Assembly: GCA_036939975.1 (NCBI GenBank)
Contig: JALLPB010000819.1
Location: 1-12,728, forward strand
Direction of reading: 5' to 3'
Origin: Cyclostephanos tholiformis
Taxonomy: Eukaryota; Bacillariophyta; Thalassiosirophyceae; Thalassiosirales; Thalassiosiraceae
DNA length: 12,728 nucleotides
The translations under genes and the position numbers were made by a program. Numbering within the stretch: position 1 is the first letter of the stretch; every line of letters begins with the position of its first letter. Positions 1 through 6,267 of this stretch are shown piece by piece. The notes below the pieces were generated by a model. The model worked only from the letters and a program-made list of their open reading frames with translations, had not been told where the DNA came from and made no database searches.

Positions 1-2
1 CT

Positions 3-89
3 AGCGGTAATCCCAGCTCCAACCCAAGTTCCAATCCGTCCGAGAACCCCAGCGGGAATCCCAGCTCCAACCCAAGTTCCAATCCGTCC
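3..89 (+). repeat. 48-bp-period coding repeat (two copies of a 39-bp block)
   Basis: The block at 3-41 recurs at 51-89 with one change (T to G in the second codon). It encodes the Ser-Gly-Asn-Pro and SSNPS units of the overlapping protein. The near identity suggests a recent duplication or repeat homogenisation. Confidence 0.8.
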
Positions 90-440
90 ACAGGAAAACC
101 TACCCAGACTCCTACGCGGACTCCTACACGGAATCCTACGCGGACTCCTACTCGGACTCCTACATGGATTCCTACGCGGACTCCCACTCGGATTCCTTCG
201 CGGACTCCTTCGCGGACTCCTACACGGATTCCTACAAGGACTCCTACACGGATTCCTACAAGGACTCCTACACGGATTCCTATAAGGACTCCTACATGGA
301 AACCTACAAGGACTCCGACACAGAAACCTACAAGGTTTCCTACAAGGACTCCTACACGGAAACCTACAAGGACTTCTACACAGAAACCTACAAGGACTCC
401 TTCATTACAAAGTAAAACTCGTAAGTTGAAAAGAGTTTGA
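3..440 (+). CDS. C-terminal part of a Ser/Asn/Pro- and Thr/Pro/Arg-repeat protein (5' end outside window)
   Basis: The frame is open from the window edge to TGA at 438-440. It begins with repeats of the type SSNPSSNPS (two copies of a 39-bp block, 48 bp apart), then changes at about 99 to roughly 25 four-residue units, P-T-R-T, P-T-R-I or P-T-x-K, each encoded by 12 bp. The tail (LQSKTRKLKRV) is short and basic. SNPS-type and Pro/Thr-rich repeats are common in large secreted or wall-associated diatom proteins; extracellular location is inferred from that alone. No signal peptide, membrane segment or folded domain falls in the visible part. The 12-bp array keeps the +2 frame open too, giving a Asp-Ser-Tyr repeat ORF from ATG 164. 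I prefer this frame because it continues upstream into the SNPS repeats and uses a typical repeat vocabulary. No gene name can be given. Confidence 0.6.
   Translation, partial: SGNPSSNPSSNPSENPSGNPSSNPSSNPSTGKPTQTPTRTPTRNPTRTPTRTPTWIPTRTPTRIPSRTPSRTPTRIPTRTPTRIPTRTPTRIPIRTPTWKPTRTPTQKPTRFPTRTPTRKPTRTSTQKPTRTPSLQSKTRKLKRV
99..404 (+). repeat. 12-bp minisatellite encoding Pro-Thr-Arg units
   Basis: About 25 consecutive 12-bp units of the form CCT-ACN-CGG/AGG-ACT/ATT keep exact 12-bp spacing from 99 to 401. Because the unit length is a multiple of three, each frame reads as a simple repeat and two of the three plus-strand frames stay open through the array. Confidence 0.85.
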
Positions 441-535
441 GGAACTGGTAGCAAGGTAGCTGGCTGTTTTATGTGGAGGGCTACAGTATGCAGGCACTTA
501 TTAAACAAGATAACTTATTTGCAAACATTCACTTT

Positions 536-553
536 TTTGTGATTAATCACAAA
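536..553. repeat. 18-bp perfect palindrome
   Basis: TTTGTGATT followed directly by AATCACAAA is self-complementary over all 18 bases. It shares the TTTGTGA/TCACAAA core with the palindrome at 612-632. It could be a protein-binding site or a cruciform/hairpin in the convergent 3' region. Confidence 0.7.
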
Positions 554-611
554 CTTGCACCGAAAGGGAATTATTTCTAGGACTTAGTGGAGTGTACCCA
601 AAATTCTTTTT

Positions 612-632
612 GTGTTTGTGAATCACAAACAC
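612..632. repeat. 10-bp inverted repeat with 1-bp centre
   Basis: GTGTTTGTGA and TCACAAACAC pair perfectly around a single A at 622. A half site, ATTTGTGATA, follows at about 635-644. The shared core with 536-553 suggests one motif repeated within about 110 bp. Confidence 0.7.
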
Positions 633-874
633 TTATTTGTGATATGTGTTTGGGATTGGGCTTGAATATGTCCCTGTTCTGAGGTCATATAAAATACAAT
701 TTGTATAGTTTTCATACATGTGTTTCTCGATTTTTCCCTGTGGTTTTTCTAAGTATTCCTGTGTACCAGGGGATAAGGGGAATGCTGCTGCCGCTTTCAT
801 CATTTTAATATAATTAATTTTCTAAGTTGTGAAATAGCGAGACAAAAGTAACAAATATGAGAAGTGAGAAATCG

Positions 875-880
875 TTTATT
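875..880 (-). terminator. Poly(A) signal AATAAA for the minus-strand gene
   Basis: The minus strand reads AATAAA four bases after the stop codon at 884-886. The position fits a short 3' UTR of a eukaryotic Pol II gene. Confidence 0.5.
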
Positions 881-883
881 CAT

Positions 884-1980
884 CTAGTGTTCATCTTCCC
901 AGTCAGCTGCTGAGGTGCGCATGGTTTCATATGTGTCTGTTCCCCAAATCTCTGCCGCTGTGCCGCACATAAAGTGTGTAGGTTGATGTTCCGGAGCTAT
1001 CTGGTACAATTCCTGTAGGGAGCAAGGAGGACACATTCCATATGCAATCAAGATTCCGTTGTCAAAACCCATCATGTCATCCGCCTTGTGTGGATATAGG
1101 AGAAGTTCACGATACCAACGGATAGCTTTTTCTTCAAATGGAAGGGTGTCGGGGTAAGTATATTCGCAGAGATTATTGATAAGGAGTTGAGTCACAGACG
1201 TCCCAGGCGGAACAGGTTCCCGGGCATATATTTTGTTGGAGCCTGCCAGCGTCAGAAGCTGTTGGACTGTCGGTGGAAGTCATTGAAAATTGGGTGTTGT
1301 TGGCGCGAGAATGTTCATGGTGGGGTCAGTCATCCAAATGTGGACCATGTTCATGGCCACTTTGGAGAGGGTGAGAAGTTTGCGACAAATGAGTGATAAA
1401 TTGCCTCGTGGGCCTCCAAGAGCAAGGCAAGCGACCTCATCTTCTCCCCATACTGACGCGACAATGTTTGGGGTGCATGCTTTGGCTCCTGTGAGAAGCA
1501 GGGTAAGGCGTGCAAGTATGCGAGCCATGTCCCATCGTGTGTTCCGATAAGTTATAGGAAATCCGGCAATATAATCATCCGTGTCCCAGTAATACATTAT
1601 CGCATCAAGATCCTGTATTATTAGGTTGCAAAAGGCGCCTTCAGTGCGATAGTGTGCCCAAGTGTCATGGTCTAGGCCAAGGACAAGTCGGGTAAAGGAT
1701 CTGTATATTTCGCGCGGCATTTTGCAGTTGTGGCCTGTTTCGTTGGAGGAGAAGCGCCGTCATCAACGGTGGTGGTAACAGCTGCGGTCGAGAAGGCACG
1801 AGAGCAGAGGACGCGGTCGTCCTTGATGTAGTATTCTTCATATCCAATGATAGTTCCAATCCGGCCAGAAACAACACACTTCGTGGGGCGTGTGTGTGAT
1901 AACCATCCTTCAGTGGGAAAGTGGGAGACGTTAATAGAGGAGGGTGACGTCGGAGTGTGTGGGGTAGAGATCTTGGGCAT
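884..1980 (-). pseudogene. Unrecognised gene, about 360 codons, with one premature stop and one frameshift
   Basis: The gene reads leftward from ATG 1980-1978; the frame is open upstream only to a TAA at 2098-2100 and has no earlier ATG. The first part (to about 1720) contains GRIGTIIGYEEYYIKDD. The frame then changes somewhere in 1720-1760 and continues through EIYRSFTRLVLGLDHDTW and a helix-rich stretch to TGA 1280-1282. The same frame resumes directly after that TGA (LPPTVQQLLTLAGSNKIYA) and runs to the stop at 884-886. That continuity shows the TGA interrupts a once-longer protein; CGA to TGA would explain it. I recognise no domain or catalytic motif. It could be a host gene family member or an ORF carried by a repeat. 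The LINE J-domain ORF ends only about 230 bp upstream on the same strand, so the LINE sits at its promoter. Confidence 0.5.
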
Positions 1981-2212
1981 AGTAGTTCTGGAGTGAGGGA
2001 TCGAGTAGTACGGCGGATCATCATGGAGTGTTGCGGATGGAGAAGTGAGATGATGAGAAGAGGAAGTGGGATAAATGGATCGTTGGTAGTAGGTTCGTTA
2101 AGAAGGTATCAGAAGACTTGTTGTTTTCTGGAATGTGGGAAAGAGTGGTAGGGCTGGCGTTATGGTGGTGTGTAAGAGGAAGATCTTATTTTTGGTCCTA
2201 CCAGATTTTTTA
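1981..2212 (-). other. LINE 3' UTR and/or 5' leader of the unrecognised gene
   Basis: This gap on the minus strand lies between the LINE stop and the ATG at 1980. It is pyrimidine-rich on the coding strand near the ATG, as expected of a 5' UTR. No poly(A) tract marks the LINE 3' end; short A-rich bits near 2190-2210 are the only candidates. No coding sequence is seen. Confidence 0.35.
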
Positions 2213-2461
2213 CTAAAGGGTGGCTCGTAGAAAGGACTGTGCATTATTGAGAAGCTGAAAGTGCGCGGTGGTTTCTGGAAGTGTCATACCAGTTGTTTCC
2301 TTGGTTTGATCCCACTTGTCAGGGTGATAGAGGCAGGCTAGTTGACGATATGCCAGTTTAACCTCACGTTCGGAGGCACCAAGACCAAGGCCAAGAATTT
2401 TGAGGGAGTCGTATAGGCTGTGGCCAACTTGGGCTGGGTCGTAGTCTTGTTCTCTGTCGGC
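2213..2461 (-). pseudogene. J-domain (DnaJ/Hsp40-like) at the C-terminus of the LINE ORF
   Basis: The minus frame after 2461 begins with DREQDYDPAQVGHSLYD, then helix I/II (EREVKLAYRQLACLYHPDK), an insert of about 15 residues, and a helix III-like segment (TTAHFQLLNNAQSFLRA), ending at TAG 2213-2215. HPD (codons 2326-2318) between two amphipathic helices is the signature by which J-proteins stimulate Hsp70 ATPase. It shares a frame with the Pro-rich LINE C-terminus upstream, separated only by TGA 2462-2464. That TGA may be a mutation, or it may be bypassed if two compensating frameshifts are assumed: an alternative frame carries CDLCRHVDIDQPHLLH, a possible zinc-binding motif, just before it. 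A separate host J-protein exon is less likely because the linker leads straight into it. Confidence 0.75.
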
Positions 2462-2840
2462 TCATGGAGGAGGTGGGGCTGGTCGATGTCGACATGGCGG
2501 CAAAGGTCGCATGTGCGAGGGGCTCGGTGGTGATGGATGACTGTCATGGTCATTGCTCATTCGTGGTGAGTTTTGTTCAGGTGCTCTTGTTTGTTGGGGA
2601 CGTGGTGGTGTGGGGGGGAAAGGGTATTGGTTCGGAGATGGGGTATTATGATTTCGTGGACTTCTTCGCGGTCGTGGCAATTCATCTGTGAGACATGCAA
2701 TGAGATCGTTCCAGTATTTTTTGTCTAAGGCTTCGTTGATCCAGTTCTTAAGGGAGCCATATTCATCGATGGTGACTTCAAGGACATTCACGAAGAGGAG
2801 ACGAAGATTCTTGACAATATAGTCCTTGTTGTGGAGAAAG
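2462..2840 (-). pseudogene. LINE C-terminal connector and Pro-rich linker
   Basis: From about 2840 the minus frame reads LHNKDYIVKNLRLLF, then VTIDEYGSLKNWINEALDKKYW, then a Pro/Arg-rich stretch to TGA 2462-2464. The thumb ORF ends in another frame at 2788-2790. The text of the two frames is continuous if one base was lost at about 2835-2842, so this is one polypeptide interrupted by a frameshift. The linker separates the RT/thumb part from the J-domain. No catalytic motif is visible. Confidence 0.55.
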
Positions 2841-3543
2841 GGCGCCCAACTCGTCGAACATTGTCACAGCACGTAGTCATCATTTGTTGGGCTGGTTGGT
2901 CGGGTGGTCCACGCATGGTCTTCCCAAGGAAATCTAACTGGCAAGCAGCAATCATGTTACCAATGCGAGGGATGTCGTAGAACATCCTTCTCACATGTTC
3001 ATTGTGGAGGTGCTCATCCTTCACACGGAACATTGATATACGAAGGATTCGTCGAATGTTCCGGTGTAGAAAATCCTCAAGCTTGTTGGAGAGAGCTTTC
3101 CTCATCGACCAGGTTTCACAACCCCACAAGAGCAGGTTTATGGGGATCACGCGAAAGAGTAGGTATTTGCTCCAAATGTCGAGATGGGGTGAGTCCCAAA
3201 CATTCTTGAGTGCCCCCATGGATTGGGTGGCAGCGGTAACTCTTTTCTCAATATTGTAATCATCACACAAATTAAAGGAGATGAAGGAACCAAGGTATTT
3301 GAAGTGGCGACAAAAAGTGACATAGCCATCTTCAACTTGGATGGGTTGTGTCTCTTCTAATTTGTTGTATAGGTTCTCCTCACATTCTCTGCACGATTGG
3401 TGTTTCTCTTCTGCCTGTCGTTCGTCATTGGTGAGTGTGTCATCGGTGCAGTTGATAGCGTTGTGTGTCTCCTCAGCATGATTTGGGGCTGTAAGGGAAG
3501 GCAGGCGAAAATCAAAGAAGCCCGGGGGGGAAAAAATATACAC
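2788..3543 (-). pseudogene. LINE RT thumb/connection region
   Basis: The segment contains HFKYLGSFISFNLCDDYNIEKR, followed by LLFRVIPINLLLWGCETWSM and NKLEDFLHRNIRRILRI. The pattern F-K-Y-L-G-S, then L-L-x-G-C-E-T-W, then F-x-x-R-x-x-R-R-I-L-x-I is characteristic of the region after the YVDD palm motif in many LINE reverse transcriptases. It enters from the upstream RT frame by a frameshift at the homopolymer 3524-3536 (G7 then A6 on the plus strand). It leaves by another at about 2840. The ATG/GTG assigned at 3543 is not a true start. Confidence 0.75.
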
Positions 3544-4018
3544 TCTGTTTTTGATGTTGTTGCTCCGCGGCCGATGTGCATTTCAAGACCAAGTCGTCCA
3601 ATGTGATGGTGAAGGAGTGCGAGGCCCCTCGTCAAGTCTTCCCTCGACTTGAAAATGAATGTGCCATCGTCAACGTATAGACATTGAAGAATTTTGACTG
3701 CAGTGAGATTTCATGAGAGGTATTCCTTCGGGAGGTGCCCTCGTAACTTTCCCTGGCCTGATGTTAGGGACGGTCCGATAAATGATCGGACTGTACAAAC
3801 TCCAATTCCTGCTTTTTTCCATTCAACTGCAAGTGTTTCTGCAAATGCGGACACGAGGAAGAGGAACAAGACTGGGGCCATGTTGTCACCTTGACAAACT
3901 CCGACTGTTTGTGGGAGTTCAACAACCTCCTTCTCGATTTTTAGTACCACAATAAGGTCGCAGGACATACGTTCTATTGCAGCAACGAATCTTGGTGGAG
4001 CACCATATTTTGTTGGGA
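3527..4018 (-). pseudogene. LINE RT palm, motifs B and C (YVDD)
   Basis: The frame reads KYGAPPRFVAAIERM, then PQTVGVCQGDNMAPVLFLF (motif B, QGDN-type), then crosses an in-frame TGA at 3711-3713 and continues as LTAVKILQCLYVDDGTFIF with the YVDD catalytic pair of motif C intact, then RLGLEMHIGRG. The resumption of the same frame directly after the TGA shows a premature stop in a once-continuous RT. The segment is joined upstream to the finger region by a deletion at about 4015-4020. Confidence 0.8.
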
Positions 4019-4768
4019 TCGGAGAGATCACCGCTTTTGGAGACAGGAATGCATTGGCTGCGGTGCCATTGTTCGTGATCAGCATCGCCAAGGAAGAAGT
4101 CATTGACATGTTTGTAGACATGTCTAAGATTGGTGGGCGACATGGCTTTAAAGGCTTCTGGAGGTACACCAGTAAGGCCAGGAGCTTTGGTGTTATTCAA
4201 TTTTGTAACTGCCATGCAAAATTCAGTCCAAGTGATCGGGTTGTCTAATTCCCAAAGAATACGATGTTGGGAAACTTGGTCGAGGGTAGTCGGGTCAGTG
4301 TTGCGGTGAGTGTTGTACACACGGTTGAAGTGTGGGGATAAAACTGACATGTTTTCCAAAACAGACGAGGCACGTGAGCCATTGGGAAGGCGCATTGCCA
4401 TCATTGTTTTCTTTCCATGGTGTGCCGCTTCGCCTTGTGTAAGGAGACGGATATGTTCCCAAGCTAGTCGGGGATCTATTCGCATGTTGTGGATCTTTGA
4501 GCAGACATCAGCATACCAGGTAGCTTTGGCATGTGAAACTGCATACGCAATGTGACGATTAAGTCGTTTGAGTTCACTGTGCATAGTGGCATGGATGGCA
4601 GGGGAGAGTTGGCGAGTGTGCTTGAGTGCATGAAGTATCTGGTTGCATTCTGTAATAAGGGGAGCCAAAGTGGCATGACTCATTTGGAACCAGCCTATGT
4701 ATTGTTTCTTATGGTGGGTGGCAGTGAGGGCACCCGCTTGCAAGATTGCCTCTTGGTATGAATCATAA
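4015..4768 (-). pseudogene. LINE connector and RT finger region
   Basis: The frame begins with SYQEAILQAGALTATHHKK directly at the copia junction. It passes a His-rich connector and reaches AVTKLNNTKAPGLTGVPPEAFK (RT motif 1, K-x-x-K-A-P-G) and IPVSKSGDLSDPNK (motif 2, before the usual W-R-G/R-P-I segment). The text then jumps to KYGAPP in another frame. The part between motif 2 and the KYGAPP helix, which carries motif A and its first catalytic Asp in related RTs, is missing. The annotated ATG at 4881 lies inside the copia LTR and is spurious. Confidence 0.75.
4764..4768. repeat. Target-site duplication CATAA, left copy
   Basis: CATAA directly precedes the TG of the 5' LTR and is repeated right after the CA of the 3' LTR at 10706-10710. 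Five bases is the usual Ty1/copia duplication length. Confidence 0.9.
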
Positions 4769-5011
4769 TGTTGGGGAAAACAAGAATGCAAAGAAGGCAC
4801 AGCAGTCAGATGCCACACGACATCCACGTGGAATACTGAAAGGAAACCTCGGAGTTGGAGTAGCAAAGCTGAAAGGCCCAACGTGGCGAGACAGGACGTC
4901 TAGAAGAACAGTGGGAAGGGAATAGTGATAAGAGCAAGAGCTCACTTATTCTAGATTATCTAACGATACAATGTCAAGCGTTTAGCATCAAAGATTGGCG
5001 TCTTCTCAACA
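4769..5011 (+). repeat. 5' LTR (243 bp)
   Basis: It starts TGTTGGGG and ends CTCAACA. Compared with the 3' LTR it has seven substitutions and one extra A (in CTAGATTAT). All seven substitutions are CpG versus TpG or CpA; five CpGs are lost here and two in the 3' copy. A CACGTG G-box (CCACGTGG, 4824-4831) lies in the upstream part. TCACTT at 4942-4947 resembles an initiator, which would put the RNA start near 4944. Confidence 0.95.
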
Positions 5012-5025
5012 TAATCTAGAATAAG
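4945..5025 (+). promoter_or_regulatory. Putative self-priming structure: LTR segment 4945-4959 complementary to primer-binding site 5011-5025
   Basis: CTTATTCTAGATTAT at 4945-4959 is the exact reverse complement of ATAATCTAGAATAAG at 5011-5025, which begins at the last base of the LTR where a primer-binding site belongs. The site does not start with TGG, so it cannot pair with a tRNA 3' CCA end. In Tf1 of fission yeast the first bases of the transcript fold back onto such a site and, after cleavage, prime minus-strand synthesis. If transcription begins at about 4944 the geometry here is the same, with a loop of about 51 nt. The 3' LTR copy lacks one A in this segment. Confidence 0.6.
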
Positions 5026-5058
5026 CGAGCGGGGGCCGCGGGCACCCACAACGGAGAG

Positions 5059-6267
5059 ATGAGTCAACAGGCAGTGGCCGGCCGTGGAGCAGGCCACGGA
5101 GGGGGAAGGAAGCCAAGGTATTTCCCCAGAAAAGGAGGAGGGAACCTTGGGTCAGTGAAGGCGTACGAATCGCCCATCACCGAGATCACGAAACACACTT
5201 TTAACACGGGAGAGAACAAATTCGCAGCGCAGTTCACCGAGTCGCGAGAGAGGGTCGCGGGATACATCCAGAGAAGTGGAATGGATGAGAGCTACCTGGT
5301 CGCAGAGACGATCAGGATGGGAACCGCGCAGACAATAGCGCTACCGGGGGTGGTCAACGCCAATGCCCCAGACAAGGCGGACCTCGAAGTAATTTGCATG
5401 GAGGTCGTGAAATCGGTTGCCAAGAGGCGACAGAAGCTTGAAGAGTCCCTCAAGAAGGGATACGCCACCGTGTACGACCAATGTTCCCAAGACGTTCGAG
5501 ACAAGCTGAAGGCAACGAAGGACTGGGACACGGTGCAGGCCGAGCAGTCGCTCGATGAACTCATCAAGCGGGTCGAGAGGATCTGCGTCGGGTTTGACGA
5601 CCATAAGCAGTCGGTTTTTAATTTAGTGCAATCCCTTAAGGCACTATTTTTATACTCTCAGTCGGAGAAGGAATGAGTGGAGGAATATTCGAGGAATTTC
5701 AAAAGCCTGTGGGAGACAGTGGAGGCATTCGGAGGATCGCCAGGGAGCCACCAGGGACTGGTGGATGCAGAACTGGCAAAAAGAGGACTCACGAATCCCA
5801 ACAACGTGGAGCTGGAGGTGGCAGAGAATGTGACGGTGGAATAAGTGAAGGCGGCACTGCTCATCAGCGGGGCCGATCGACGCAAGTTCGGAAGGTTGAA
5901 GGACGAGCTGGCGAACGACTATTTGCTCGGGACGGATCATTACCCGAACACTTTGGAGAAGGTGGCGAGAATCCTGAGTAACTACCAGAGTACAAACGTA
6001 AGCGCCCCCTACAGGGTGAACCACAATGACACGGGGGTGGCATTCCTCCAGCGGGGAGGACGAGGGGGCAGAGGCGGACGAGGAGGGGCTGCCGGCCGGG
6101 GAACGAAGAACGAGGGAGGCGGTCCCAACGAAGGTGGCTCAGGAGGCAACAACGTGAGCGCTATGAGCAGCCGCACAGGAGGGGACTCCATCAAGACCAA
6201 CAGCAAGGGGGAGTCCCATTGCTTCAATTGCGGATCCCCAAGTCACTGGGCCTATGAGTGCCCATAA
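5059..6267 (+). pseudogene. gag: gag of the copia element, with zinc knuckle, two internal stops
   Basis: ATG 5059 follows 47 bp of leader after the LTR. The Gag core includes FNTGENKFAAQFTESRERV, then KQSVFNLVQSLKALFLYSQS. TGA 5674-5676 and TAA 5842-5844 interrupt it, but the same frame continues after each (VEEYSRNFKSLWETVEAFGG; VKAALLISGADRRKFGRLK), so they are premature stops. An Arg-Gly-rich stretch (6049-6110) precedes a C-x2-C-x4-H-x4-C zinc knuckle at 6220-6261, which binds genomic RNA in such Gags. A third stop, TAA 6265-6267, separates gag from pol in the same frame; in related elements I recall a sense codon there, so it is probably a mutation, though a leaky gag/pol boundary cannot be excluded. 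GTG at 5845 is not a true start. Confidence 0.85.

Larger units (their letters stand above)
441..883. other. Convergent intergenic region, no gene seen
   Basis: The stretch lies between the 3' ends of the left (+) and right (-) genes. It is AT-rich and I see no coding frame. It holds two palindromes (536-553, 612-632), a related half site near 636, and the poly(A) signal of the minus-strand gene. Confidence 0.6.
2213..4768 (-). mobile_element. LINE (non-LTR retrotransposon), 3' half: RT, thumb, C-terminal region, J-domain
   Basis: This is the downstream half of a minus-strand LINE split by the copia element. Reading from 4768 leftward one finds a connector, RT finger motifs, the RT QGDN and YVDD motifs, a thumb/connection region, a Pro-rich linker and a J-domain ending at TAG 2213-2215. 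The 5' half lies at 10706-11883. The halves join in frame if the copia element and one CATAA copy are removed. Several frameshifts, an RT deletion and stop codons show it is inactive. The exact 3' end cannot be placed. Confidence 0.85.

Noticed and set aside
164..415. 83-residue Asp-Ser-Tyr repeat ORF in the +2 frame
   Set aside because: It is the frame shadow of the 12-bp array; the other frame continues upstream into SSNPS repeats and is preferred.
1665..2024. 119-residue minus-strand ORF overlapping the unrecognised gene
   Set aside because: Its composition is Arg/Leu/Pro/Thr-rich frame-shadow style; the 1980 start frame reads more like protein and precedes the continuing frame.
5012..5030. 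Standard tRNA primer-binding site after the 5' LTR
   Set aside because: The sequence begins TAATCTAG, not TGG, so it cannot pair with a mature tRNA 3' end. A half-tRNA fragment cannot be tested here.
5673..5981. 102-residue ORF overlapping gag
   Set aside because: It is out of frame with the Gag text, which continues across the stop at 5674 in the original frame.
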